Below, one piece after another: positions 17,007 to 26,021 of a stretch of 64,000 nt of DNA; position 1 is the first letter of the stretch; each line of letters begins with the position of its first letter. The position numbers and the translations under genes were made by a program. The stretch is taken from NCBI RefSeq assembly GCF_000419525.1, contig NZ_ATTE01000001.1:3569501-3633500 (forward strand), read 5' to 3'. This stretch comes from Leucothrix mucor DSM 2157. Its GTDB lineage: Bacteria > Pseudomonadota > Gammaproteobacteria > Thiotrichales > Thiotrichaceae. The notes under the pieces are model-generated. The model was not told the DNA's origin and searched no databases. It saw nothing but the letters and a program-made list of their open reading frames with translations.

Positions 17007-18896
17007 TTAATTAGTCGACAAAGCATCATTTTCTTCAAGCGTCTCCGACGTTTTTGATGGGCTTAGTAGCCGAGTGAACTCTGTCTCGCAATGAGTGGTT
17101 AATAGCAGCTTTTCAGTAGAGCGAGTCATTGCTACATACAAGAGCTTCGCTTCGGTCACGACATCAAGATTTTTGGTTGGCATATATCCCAACCCTAAGA
17201 CGATGACCATTGGAAACTCTAAGCCCTTGCTGCTGTGAATCGTCATAAGTTTAACGCTGTCATCGCGAAAGCAGAATGCTTTTTTAGCCTTGGAGTTAGA
17301 TAACCATTGATGCGGAATATTCGCCTGTTCAAGTTTTTCTTCGATCTGCTGCCCTTGACGCTTATTTCGATACAGCAAACAAATTTCAGACCACTTAATT
17401 CCTCGATCTTCATGCCAGCGTAATAGCCAAGTGACAATAGTTTTCACCTCCAGCTCAAAGGACTCAAATTGCCTTAACTCTGGTGCGACGCTGTGTCTGC
17501 CAGCAGACTCTGGTTGTATTAACGGGACGAAGTCTTCTTCAGCTGAATGGTCCTTGAGATAATGCTTCGCAAAATCATAAGCAAAGGTGAAGACTTCATC
17601 GGTATTGCGATAGTTCGTTCTGAGAACAGTTGTGCGCCCACGTGCCTGAATCCCGACACTGGATAAGCTAAACCCAAGCTGATCTTGTTTGCTATAAATC
17701 GACTGCGCATCGTCATACAAGAGTAAAAGCTGACCATCCTCAGCATCAGCCATTCGACTAATTACACTCAACCATTCCGGCTCAAAATCATGGCCCTCGT
17801 CAATCATAATGGCACCATATAAATCTGGCTTAATGATGCCGTCTTCTACTGCCTGAATAACAGTTTCTTCCAGCAGCTTTATGTAATTATCATTGGCTCC
17901 AGCATTGACGGCTAAATCATTCTGTTTGAGTAGGTCACCACACCAGCCATGAAAATGGCGGACGATAACTTTTTCAGCCAGACCTTGTTCGTGCATCAAT
18001 TCCTGCATGCGTGCGGCTAGTGTGATGTTATAGCAAAGTACCAAGACGGGCTTTTGTAACAATGGTGCGAGATATACGCAGCGATAAATCAGTATCAGTG
18101 TTTTACCGGAACCTGCAACGCCATGCACTACACGGTGGCCGCCTCCCATGCTGCGAGCAAGCTGCTCTTGCTGCATGTCCATTACTTTCATGAGTCCTGA
18201 GAGTGGTTGGTGCTCAGTGTCATGCTTCTGGATGGACTGCTCGCCGTTATCAAATAGACTGCCTTGATCGGGAATACGGATTTCCGGAAAAATATGCCAG
18301 CGTACTCTGTCGATTTGTTCTTTAGAGAGTGGCTGATTAAAGCGATGCTGAAACATATTCCATAGCCGCTCCTGAAACTGCTCAGGGTCACTATTTTCGA
18401 GCATTTCATCACGGCAAATTATCTGGCTTTTAGGAATAATATTTCCCAGCTTGTGATCGTTAAATTGCTTGCGAGTGATGCTGGTGAATACCACGCCGAA
18501 GCCATATGGAAATGCGAGTTTTCCACCATATTGCCCGGACTCCTGACGCAATAACGGATCTACTTCTAAAGTATTGACCAATTGGTAGGCGCACTGCCGA
18601 GCTTGCTCTACGGGATTGAGCACATTTTTCAGGCCACTTGGGGTTTTCAGTCCAACAGATGATTTATCGAAATGATCAATGGTGTCTATTTTCCAGTCTT
18701 TGACCTCCAGCAACAGCAGGCCACGCAGAGGATGGAATACAATAAAGTCTGAATACCGCTGGCGCTTCCCAACCGGCATGTCGTACCAACATAAATAGTC
18801 GTCTTCTAAAAACTGTTCCAGACGATTCGCAAAGCGCCGTTCTCCTGCTTGCATTCGGGCTGTACAGCTACTGAGAGATGGAATGAGTTTAGCCAT
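17007..18896 (-). CDS. NERD-domain UvrD-like helicase
   Basis: A 629-residue protein with an N-terminal nuclease-related NERD domain (about 15-130, core LLLLEVKDWK) followed by a superfamily I helicase core: Walker A GVAGSGKT (about 262), Walker B IDEGHDFE, motif III-IV region, and motif VI YVAMTRS near residue 590. It should be an ATP-driven DNA translocase with possible nuclease activity, acting in DNA repair or defence. The YqfO-like gene follows directly. It is not part of a recognised defence cluster here. Confidence 0.88.
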   Translation of the reverse strand: MAKLIPSLSSCTARMQAGERRFANRLEQFLEDDYLCWYDMPVGKRQRYSDFIVFHPLRGLLLLEVKDWKIDTIDHFDKSSVGLKTPSGLKNVLNPVEQARQCAYQLVNTLEVDPLLRQESGQYGGKLAFPYGFGVVFTSITRKQFNDHKLGNIIPKSQIICRDEMLENSDPEQFQERLWNMFQHRFNQPLSKEQIDRVRWHIFPEIRIPDQGSLFDNGEQSIQKHDTEHQPLSGLMKVMDMQQEQLARSMGGGHRVVHGVAGSGKTLILIYRCVYLAPLLQKPVLVLCYNITLAARMQELMHEQGLAEKVIVRHFHGWCGDLLKQNDLAVNAGANDNYIKLLEETVIQAVEDGIIKPDLYGAIMIDEGHDFEPEWLSVISRMADAEDGQLLLLYDDAQSIYSKQDQLGFSLSSVGIQARGRTTVLRTNYRNTDEVFTFAYDFAKHYLKDHSAEEDFVPLIQPESAGRHSVAPELRQFESFELEVKTIVTWLLRWHEDRGIKWSEICLLYRNKRQGQQIEEKLEQANIPHQWLSNSKAKKAFCFRDDSVKLMTIHSSKGLEFPMVIVLGLGYMPTKNLDVVTEAKLLYVAMTRSTEKLLLTTHCETEFTRLLSPSKTSETLEENDALSTN

Positions 18897-18972
18897 TGTG
18901 TTTATATTTATTATTTAGGTATGACTCGATACTACTATAAGCCTCCTTGAAAAGTGATTAAATTATACAAAC

Positions 18973-19003
18973 AAAAAAGCCGGAGCTAATGAAACGCTCC
19001 GGC
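18973..19003 (-). terminator. Intrinsic terminator of the aldehyde dehydrogenase gene
   Basis: An 8-bp GCCGGAGC/GCTCCGGC stem (18979-18986, 18996-19003) is followed on the minus strand by a T-run at 18978-18973, 35 bp after the dehydrogenase stop. Confidence 0.8.
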
Positions 19004-19037
19004 AATGCACATGATAAACAATGGTTAAGCGATTTGC

Positions 19038-20558
19038 TTAGAAGAATCCAAGCGGATTTACATCGTAGCTAACTAATAAGTTCTTAGTTTGCTGGTAGTG
19101 ATCCAACATCATTCTGTGGTTTTCACGACCAACACCAGACTTCTTGTACCCACCAAATGCCGCGTGAGCTGGGTAGTGGTGGTAGCAGTTGGTCCATACA
19201 CGACCCGCCTGAATGCCACGGCCCATGCGGTAAGACAAGTTCATGTCACGTGTCCAAACACCAGCACCTAATCCAAACTCAGTGTCATTGGCAATTTCCA
19301 GCGCTTCAGCTGCATCCTTAAAGGTTGTTACTGAGACGACAGGGCCAAAGATTTCTTCCTGGAATACGCGCATTTTGTTGTTGCCTTTCAGCAATGTTGG
19401 CTGCACGTAGTAACCGGTGCTGTGCTCAGCGCCCATGGCTTCAACGCCACCACCAATCAATACTTCTGCGCCTTCCTCTTTACCGATTTCGATGTACTTC
19501 AGGATTTTGTCGTACTGTTCCTGAGAGGCTTGTGCGCCCACCATGACTTCAGTATCCAACGGGTTGCCACGCTTAATTTGCGCTGCACGCTCGATTACCA
19601 GACCAATGAATTTCTCGTAGATGGACTCCTGAACCAGTAAGCGAGAAGGACAAGTACAAACTTCACCTTGGTTGAAGAATGCTAATACCGCACCTTCAAT
19701 ACACTTGCTGACAAACTCATCTTCCTGATCCAGCACGTCTTCAAAGAATACGTTTGGCGACTTACCGCCAAGCTCAACGGTTGATGGGATAATGTTTTCA
19801 GCCGCGCACTTCAGAATGTGTGAGCCGACCGGTGTGGAACCTGTAAATGCAATCTTGGCAATACGTGTGCTAGTCGCTAATGCCTGACCAGCTTCTGCAC
19901 CGTAGCCATTAACCACATTGATGACGCCAGCAGGTAGCACATCAGAGATTACTTCCATCAGCAGCAAGATTGAAGCAGGTGTTTGCTCCGCAGGCTTTAG
20001 GACAACACAGTTACCCGCAGCCAGTGCCGGTGCCAGTTTCCAGGCTGCCATCAGCAGTGGGAAGTTCCAAGGAATGATTTGACCAACAACGCCCAAAGGC
20101 TCATGGAAATGATAAGCGATGGTGTTATCGTCAATTTCACTAATGCCGCCTTCTTGTGCACGGATACAACCTGCAAAGTAGCGGAAGTGATCAACACATA
20201 ATGGTACGTCGGCGTTTAGGGTTTCGCGAACCGCTTTACCATTGTCCCAGCTGTCAGCCACGGCCAGCAGTTCAAGGTTAGCTTCGATGCGATCTGCGAT
20301 CTTTAATAAGACATTTGAGCGAGCAGCCACAGAGGTTTTACCCCAAGCGTCTTTTGCAGCATGTGCGGCATCGAGTGCCAGCTCAACATCTTCTGCGGTG
20401 GAGCGAGGAATTTGGCAGAACACTTCACCATTAACTGGAGAAACGTTACCGAAGTATTCACCTTTAACCGGTGCTACCCATTCGCCACCAATAAAGTTAC
20501 CGTAAGTTTCTTTAAAATTAACCACGGCACCAGGTGTGTTAGGATTTGCGTATATCAT
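19038..20558 (-). CDS. NAD-dependent aldehyde dehydrogenase (AldB/ExaC type)
   Basis: A 506-residue aldehyde dehydrogenase closely resembling acetaldehyde dehydrogenases AldB and ExaC in length and in its C-terminal YDVNPLGFF ending. Catalytic residues are E262 in VELGGKSPN and C301 in GEVCTCPSR; the NAD site includes FTGSTPVG. It oxidises acetaldehyde or similar short aldehydes to acids. The start at 20558 has a strong AAGGAGGAG ribosome site; a longer frame reaching 20618 has none. It is divergent from a GAF-domain regulator gene, the usual partner of this enzyme. Confidence 0.92.
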   Translation of the reverse strand: MIYANPNTPGAVVNFKETYGNFIGGEWVAPVKGEYFGNVSPVNGEVFCQIPRSTAEDVELALDAAHAAKDAWGKTSVAARSNVLLKIADRIEANLELLAVADSWDNGKAVRETLNADVPLCVDHFRYFAGCIRAQEGGISEIDDNTIAYHFHEPLGVVGQIIPWNFPLLMAAWKLAPALAAGNCVVLKPAEQTPASILLLMEVISDVLPAGVINVVNGYGAEAGQALATSTRIAKIAFTGSTPVGSHILKCAAENIIPSTVELGGKSPNVFFEDVLDQEDEFVSKCIEGAVLAFFNQGEVCTCPSRLLVQESIYEKFIGLVIERAAQIKRGNPLDTEVMVGAQASQEQYDKILKYIEIGKEEGAEVLIGGGVEAMGAEHSTGYYVQPTLLKGNNKMRVFQEEIFGPVVSVTTFKDAAEALEIANDTEFGLGAGVWTRDMNLSYRMGRGIQAGRVWTNCYHHYPAHAAFGGYKKSGVGRENHRMMLDHYQQTKNLLVSYDVNPLGFF

Positions 20559-20669
20559 AATCTCCTCCTTGTTTTGAGACTGTATAGATGCTAATAATCC
20601 ACATGAGCATCCTAGCAACCTAAGGGTTGAATAAAGGTTGAATGATTGCAGCGACTTGAGGAGGTGGCC

Positions 20670-21806
20670 ATGTTATTGAAGCAACGCAAGGAATTGGTTG
20701 AATCCCAATGGGATCGCTTCCTTCATAAAAAAGCGGTGAATGCACCCGGCATTCCCCAGCGAATCAGCGCCTCTTGGTCGCGCAGCCAAACCTTTGTTCC
20801 CACTCAAACCAGCAGTGTCCGGTTGGAAGATCCCCACGAAACTGAATTCCGTTGGCACGAATCCCCCATTCATGACTGCGCACAGCGCGAACTAGCCAAG
20901 TTGATGGATATTGTCAGCGAGGGTGAATTGGTTGCTGCGATTTCCGATGCCACTGGTCGATTACTTTGGACTTATGCCAGCCAACACATGCAAGACCGCG
21001 CAGGCGATGTGAATTTTATTGCAGGCGGCCAATGGGGCGAGCAAAGCGCTGGCACCAATGCTGTGGGCCTATGTCTGATTACTCATGAGCCGGTTACCGT
21101 ATTTTCTGCCGAACACTTTCGCTCAGCGTTACATGACTGGGTCTGTTATGCCGCCCCCATTATTCACCCCCAAACCGGTGCTTTAGTCGGAACGCTGGAC
21201 TTGTCTTCAACCTGGGAGCGACACACGCCATTAGGTCAGGCAGCAATTGAGCAGATGGCTAAATCCATTGCTCAAAACTTGCCAGATCATCAGCCACAGG
21301 CCGAGCTTGAGTTGTATATGCTGGGACAGCCACGGGTGATTTATAAAGGCGCAGCAATGCATTTATCTCTGAGGCATTGCGAGATTCTGTGTTTATTAGC
21401 ATTAAATCCGCGCGGCCTATCATTAGATGCGCTACATGCCGCGTTGTATGGCGATGAGCCGGTTACCAAAAGTACCCTAAAATCAGAAATTTCAACCTTA
21501 CGCAGTTTATTAGGTGGGAGCATTGCTTCGCGCCCATATCGCTTAGACCTTGGCTGTCGGGCTGACTTTGTTGATTTGTGGAGTGCTATTAATGCCAAGC
21601 GATTTAATCTGGCATTTAGCTTATATCAGGGAAGTTTGTTAACGAGTTCCAACTCGCCAGAAGTGGAGCAATGGCGGCATTGTATTGATGCGATTATGAG
21701 TAAATCGCTGAATAACTGCGATGATTTTGGAACCATGCTTAAGCAGTGTCACTTAGATGCGGGAGAGCTGGTTCGAGAGCGTTTGCTGGAGTTGGCGGAC
21801 TACTAA
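20670..21806 (+). CDS. AcoR-like GAF regulator lacking the sigma-54 AAA+ domain
   Basis: A 378-residue regulator. Residues ~1-210 match the N-terminal sensor of AcoR-type activators (SWSRS near 37, GAF domain with GTNAVGL and DWVCYAAPI). Instead of the sigma-54-interacting AAA+ and Fis domains, the C-terminal part (about 215-378) looks like a winged-helix output domain ([19 protein letters not shown]). The start at 20670 has GAGGAGG 5 bp upstream; a TTG at 20646 is an alternative. It is divergent from the aldehyde dehydrogenase gene, which it probably activates in response to an aldehyde or alcohol. Confidence 0.82.
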   Translation: MLLKQRKELVESQWDRFLHKKAVNAPGIPQRISASWSRSQTFVPTQTSSVRLEDPHETEFRWHESPIHDCAQRELAKLMDIVSEGELVAAISDATGRLLWTYASQHMQDRAGDVNFIAGGQWGEQSAGTNAVGLCLITHEPVTVFSAEHFRSALHDWVCYAAPIIHPQTGALVGTLDLSSTWERHTPLGQAAIEQMAKSIAQNLPDHQPQAELELYMLGQPRVIYKGAAMHLSLRHCEILCLLALNPRGLSLDALHAALYGDEPVTKSTLKSEISTLRSLLGGSIASRPYRLDLGCRADFVDLWSAINAKRFNLAFSLYQGSLLTSSNSPEVEQWRHCIDAIMSKSLNNCDDFGTMLKQCHLDAGELVRERLLELADY

Positions 21807-21910
21807 AATGGCACATGTTTTAATCGGATTAATATCCAATAAAACATATGCCATCAGCTTTACAGCAGTTTCTCAGACTCGCTTAGCAAGCCATCAGAAG
21901 CATTTCTGCA

Positions 21911-23080
21911 TTAAGCCAGCTTCGCTTTTCTACGACGAATCACAATCGGCTGAATCAAGCGGCGGTAAGCCAGTGCTAATCCGGTATACACCATAAAGCA
22001 GGCCGCCAGTGACGCCAGTCCGGCAATCGTCTGACCAATAATCCCTAATGACTCACCCGTGTGTAAGAAGCGAATATAAACACGCGCTTGCTGGCCCGGT
22101 GTGCGGCTGGAGAAGGGCGCAACCTGAACGATCTCGCCACTAGTCGTGCTGAGCTGCAGCTGAGTTTGTTTAGTCGGCTCACCGCCCGTACCCGTATCGA
22201 CCGTTACCGCAACGGTTTGATCGCCCGGCTTAGGTAAGGTCAGGCTGACTGTTTCCCAATCAATTGAGTAGCCTTTAGCAGTCTCCAACAGCTCCTGTAA
22301 TGGCAGGCTGGCAGTCGCTTCAGTTGCACTTTGATCCGTGTCACCTTTAGCCGATGGTGCCGCGTTACCCGGAGGCCCACGACGCGCTGGGGCTTCTTCA
22401 CCATAAGCCTGATACACCAGCTTATTAGCCCAAGAATAAGAAAATACAACCGCCGTGGTAACAATGAAAAACAACGGAATCATCATCCAAATACCCAGCA
22501 CATTGTGCCAGTTATAATCGCGCGCTTTGGCGTTCGGTAAATTACGGCGGAATACCAGTTTGAGTTTCACCAAATTCCAGCGCCAAACTTTTGGCAGCCA
22601 GATATAAATACCGCTGATAATAATAAATAAGAACAGCATATTGGCTAAATCAACAATGCTTTTACCCGTTTGGCGTGCGTCGCCAGAGAGTGCCAGCCAG
22701 CGATGAAAGTCGGTCACAGTACTGAAGAAATTTCTCAAGCCAGTCGCGCCATCGCCTAGCACTTCACCGGTGTATGGATCAATTAGCAGTTGCTCATTAC
22801 GGCCAATCTTAGCCACTACAGGTGACTTGGGTGTTTCTGAAAACACCAGTGAAACGCCTTGTTTGCCGCCTGTGGCTTGTTTTACCGACTCACTTAATTG
22901 ATCCAGAGTTAAAGGGGCTTGATCAGGCGCTGGCTCCACAAAGTAACTGCGCTCTGCCATATCAATCATTTGGCGCTCATAAGTAAGCAGCACGCCGGTT
23001 GCAGACATGGTAAAAATAATGACTCCGGCAAGGACTCCGGCGATTAAGTGCGCCCAGAATATTATGCGTTTAAAGCTCAT
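21911..23080 (-). CDS. PepSY-associated membrane protein
   Basis: A 389-residue inner-membrane protein with four membrane segments (about 8-30, 145-165, 195-220 and 340-362) and periplasmic PepSY regions between them. Relatives often accompany TonB siderophore receptors and reduce or take up ferric-siderophore iron; no receptor gene is adjacent here. The C-terminus is basic (RRRKAK). The function assignment to iron uptake is inferred from the family. Confidence 0.82.
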   Translation of the reverse strand: MSFKRIIFWAHLIAGVLAGVIIFTMSATGVLLTYERQMIDMAERSYFVEPAPDQAPLTLDQLSESVKQATGGKQGVSLVFSETPKSPVVAKIGRNEQLLIDPYTGEVLGDGATGLRNFFSTVTDFHRWLALSGDARQTGKSIVDLANMLFLFIIISGIYIWLPKVWRWNLVKLKLVFRRNLPNAKARDYNWHNVLGIWMMIPLFFIVTTAVVFSYSWANKLVYQAYGEEAPARRGPPGNAAPSAKGDTDQSATEATASLPLQELLETAKGYSIDWETVSLTLPKPGDQTVAVTVDTGTGGEPTKQTQLQLSTTSGEIVQVAPFSSRTPGQQARVYIRFLHTGESLGIIGQTIAGLASLAACFMVYTGLALAYRRLIQPIVIRRRKAKLA

Positions 23081-23271
23081 AGCAGATTCTCAATGACCAG
23101 GTGATAGTGTAAAGCGTGCATTATCCTCCATTCGCACTTCTTTATGTGCTTTCGGGTAAGGATATTTTCTCGGTCTGACGCTCAAATTTAATCCTGTAAA
23201 CCACAACCCAAAAGGCAGCCAACGATGAGGAAATCGATGGCTGCACTGTCTGGTAAAATGTTGCTGTTTTT

Positions 23272-23637
23272 TTAAGATAAACGAAGGACCGTACCAACCC
23301 GTAATTGATTCGCTTTGTTACCCCATAACTTATTCAGTTTGATTAAGCTGTTCACCGGCACATGGGTGCGGGCTGAAATCTTTGACAAAGTGTCGCCTGC
23401 ACGTACATGGTAAGTTTTTGCTATGACTTTCTTAGGTGGTGCTTTTTTCACAACGACCTGCTTAACCATTTTCTTTGGAGCCGCTTTTTTCACAACGACT
23501 TGCTTAACCACTTTCTGAACAACGACTTTTTTAACTACTTTATGATCTTTATCTGAGCCATGGTTATTAGCCATGGCATTTCCTGCTAAGCCCATTGCTA
23601 AAAGTGCGGTAACGATTGCTGTATTAAGTGTTTTCAT
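23272..23637 (-). CDS. Exported LysM protein with Lys/Val-rich repeats
   Basis: A 121-residue protein: signal peptide (1-23), a low-complexity basic region (33-73) built of KKVVVQKVVKQVVVKKAAPKK-like repeats, and one C-terminal LysM domain (75-121; YHVRAGDTLSKIS). LysM binds peptidoglycan glycan chains, and the strongly basic linker could bind teichoic or nucleic acid, or lipopolysaccharide. It is flanked by about 300 bp of non-coding DNA upstream and nothing links it to an operon. Confidence 0.83.
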   Translation of the reverse strand: MKTLNTAIVTALLAMGLAGNAMANNHGSDKDHKVVKKVVVQKVVKQVVVKKAAPKKMVKQVVVKKAPPKKVIAKTYHVRAGDTLSKISARTHVPVNSLIKLNKLWGNKANQLRVGTVLRLS

Positions 23638-23934
23638 AACGACTTCCTTTAACTGATTTAATAAAATTATTCATGTCTGATTTAAGCTAAATATCGCTGA
23701 GCAACCCCGCTCACTCGATGGAATAATTGTGCAATAGGTAAACGTTAATGTGTGTTATCGGGATGTAAAGAACCCGTAAAGTAGAAAAAATCAACAATCA
23801 GCGAATAAACAAGCACTTGAATTAAACGAACTAGCGTATCTTGACGGATCAATGAAATGTGATCACAATTGTGCTAATTCGTCTGATTCAAACTAATTGA
23901 CGATTTCCCTCACCTAATATTTGAGTACTTATCC
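23638..23934. other. Non-coding gap between divergent genes
   Basis: 297 bp separating the LysM gene from the amidotransferase gene. It is AT-rich with a short perfect palindrome TGTGATCACA at 23858-23867 and no gene or structured RNA that I can support. Confidence 0.5.
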
Positions 23935-24654
23935 ATGAAAATCGGCATTCTTGAAACCGGCTTGTTACCGAGCGAATTAAGCACGGACTACGGAAGCTAT
24001 AGCCAAATGTTTGTAACGCTGTTGGACGGCGATGACGAGCAGCTGAGCTTTGTTAATTTTCGGGTGATTGAAGATCAGTTCCCAGAGTCTGTCGATGAGT
24101 GTGATGGCTATTTAATCACCGGCTCTAAGCATGCCGCTTATGAAGACTTACCTTGGATTCACCGCCTGAAAGCCTTTGTTCGTGAGATTCATACCGCAAA
24201 GTTGCCAATGTTAGGTATTTGCTTTGGACATCAGGTGATTGCCGAAGCACTTGGTGGTAAAGTGGAAAAGTTCAGCGGGGGCTGGGGCGTGGGACGCCAC
24301 GAGTATCAATTGCAAGCACCGGTGGTGGGGCTTCCAAAAGATCAGAAAACATTGACCATTAATGCATTCCATCAGGATCAGATTACGCAATTACCAGAGG
24401 GCGCTTCTGTATTTGCCAGCTCTGAATTTTGTCCTTATGCGGGCTTGAGCTACGGCGACAAGATTCTGACCGTACAAGCGCATCCGGAATTCACCAATCA
24501 ATTTGAAGCCGCGTTGACGGCTTCGGAACGTGCTTCGATGGTGCCTGATGCCTTACGCACTGCAGCATTAGACGATTTGGCTCGGCCAGATGCTGCGATT
24601 GACACACCACTACTGAGTCAGATGATGCGGGAGTTCCTGCTTCAGGCGCGTTAA
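23935..24654 (+). CDS. Class I glutamine amidotransferase-like protein
   Basis: A 239-residue stand-alone GATase1 domain. The catalytic triad is C96 in GICFGHQ, H183 and E185 in QAHPEF. Relatives such as YfeJ and gamma-glutamyl hydrolase-like enzymes act on glutamine or gamma-glutamyl compounds; many are labelled GMP synthase-like without a synthetase partner. No amide-accepting partner gene is adjacent, so the substrate is open. Confidence 0.88.
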   Translation: MKIGILETGLLPSELSTDYGSYSQMFVTLLDGDDEQLSFVNFRVIEDQFPESVDECDGYLITGSKHAAYEDLPWIHRLKAFVREIHTAKLPMLGICFGHQVIAEALGGKVEKFSGGWGVGRHEYQLQAPVVGLPKDQKTLTINAFHQDQITQLPEGASVFASSEFCPYAGLSYGDKILTVQAHPEFTNQFEAALTASERASMVPDALRTAALDDLARPDAAIDTPLLSQMMREFLLQAR

Positions 24655-24694
24655 ATCTTACATTTTATCGCTCTGATTCAGCAGGCATCCGGCC

Positions 24695-24717
24695 TTGGGG
24701 TTATACGCTAACCCCAA
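24695..24717 (+). promoter_or_regulatory. Hairpin just upstream of dacB
   Basis: A perfect 9-bp stem TTGGGGTTA/TAACCCCAA with a 5-nt loop lies 20 bp before the dacB start. It is followed by A residues rather than T on the plus strand, so it is a poor terminator for the amidotransferase gene. Its CCCC could alternatively pair with the GGGG of the dacB ribosome site at 24730-24733. Confidence 0.4.
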
Positions 24718-24737
24718 AAAATGATAACGGGGACATC

Positions 24738-25919
24738 ATGATCCGAGCAATAATTGTAAGTCTGTGCTGTGCGTTCGCACTGAATGCACCAGCACATGCT
24801 GATGCCTTATCCAGCTTTTCTCAACTTAAAAATGCAGGCCTGCTGGTCGTCGATACACAAGGGCGTGCGATACGGGCTGATAACAATCAACGATCGTTTA
24901 TCCCTGCCTCGACCACCAAGCTGGTCACCGCTTGGTTGGCACTCAATCGCTGGGGTGAAAATCACCGCTTCCAAACCAATTTCTATTTTGATCAACAGAC
25001 CAAGACCTTGTCGGTATTTGGCGGTGGTGATCCGTTCTTGGTTTCCGAAGAAATCGCTATTATTGCCAGCCAACTGCGCCAATTAGGTTTGGATCGCGTT
25101 GATACTTTGGTTTTAGATGGCTCGATGTTTACCGATGGGCTGATATTGCCGGGCACTAGCCGCACTAACAACCCATACGACGCGGTGCCTTCTGCACTAG
25201 CGGCTAATTTTAATACCGTTAACCTCAAAAAGGTGGGTGGCAAGGTACGCTCGGCTGAAGCACAGACGCCACTCACGCCATTTGCGAAAAGCTTGGCAAG
25301 AGGCTTTAAAAAGAAAACATTACGCGTTAACACTGGCCGTAAGCCACAACAAGCGGAGCGTTATTTCGGTGAGTTATTATTGGCGATGTTGAAAAAACAA
25401 GGCATTCCAGTGAGTAACCGAATTGTGCATGGTGCCATCGCGCCACAAGCACCATTTTACCAGCACTCTAATAGCCGTACCTTGGGCGATATGATCCGCC
25501 CGATGATGAAATACTCAACCAACTTTATCGCCAATCAATTAGTTCTGATTATGGCGGCTGAGCATTATCAGCGTCCTGCCAATGCCCGTGATGTGCAGCA
25601 ATATATGCAAGATAATCTGCGTGCTGACTTTAACTGGCAGCAGTTCACTTTTCAGGAAGGCGCAGGCCTGTCCCGTAAGAATCGCGTGTCACCACAGCAG
25701 CTGGTTCAGTTGCTGGAGCGCTTTAAACCATGGCGTCATCTGCTACCTGAAGTTGAGCCGGGCGTGTTTGCAAAATCGGGCACCTTGAAGAAAGTTAGTA
25801 CCCTTGCTGGCTATATCGTGGATAATGGCGAGTGGAAACCATTTGCATTAATGATGAATCAATCGGTACCCTACAAGCTGCGTAACCGCATCGCAACTGC
25901 GCTGAGGCGCACGCTGTAG
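24738..25919 (+). CDS. dacB: D-alanyl-D-alanine carboxypeptidase/endopeptidase (PBP4 family)
   Basis: A 393-residue periplasmic peptidase S13 with a signal peptide (1-22). The serine-hydrolase motifs are S58-T-T-K61 (SxxK), S260-T-N262 (SxN) and K346-S-G348 (KTG-type). It is shorter than E. coli DacB (477 residues), consistent with a reduced insert domain between the first and second motifs. It trims or cleaves peptidoglycan peptide crosslinks. The gene appears to stand alone. Confidence 0.88.
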   Translation: MIRAIIVSLCCAFALNAPAHADALSSFSQLKNAGLLVVDTQGRAIRADNNQRSFIPASTTKLVTAWLALNRWGENHRFQTNFYFDQQTKTLSVFGGGDPFLVSEEIAIIASQLRQLGLDRVDTLVLDGSMFTDGLILPGTSRTNNPYDAVPSALAANFNTVNLKKVGGKVRSAEAQTPLTPFAKSLARGFKKKTLRVNTGRKPQQAERYFGELLLAMLKKQGIPVSNRIVHGAIAPQAPFYQHSNSRTLGDMIRPMMKYSTNFIANQLVLIMAAEHYQRPANARDVQQYMQDNLRADFNWQQFTFQEGAGLSRKNRVSPQQLVQLLERFKPWRHLLPEVEPGVFAKSGTLKKVSTLAGYIVDNGEWKPFALMMNQSVPYKLRNRIATALRRTL

Positions 25920-26021
25920 GCCGGTTTAGGTACTACACTTTGAGAGGAGAACTGATTCAGCTGGCTTTGAGGTTAAACCGAGTATACTCGACCCTCAGCG
26001 CCACCTATTAGACCGATTGAT

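Noticed and set aside
23858-23867. TGTGATCACA palindrome as a CRP site
   Set aside because: The normal CRP site has a 6-bp spacer between TGTGA and TCACA; here the halves are directly joined, so it was left as an unassigned palindrome.
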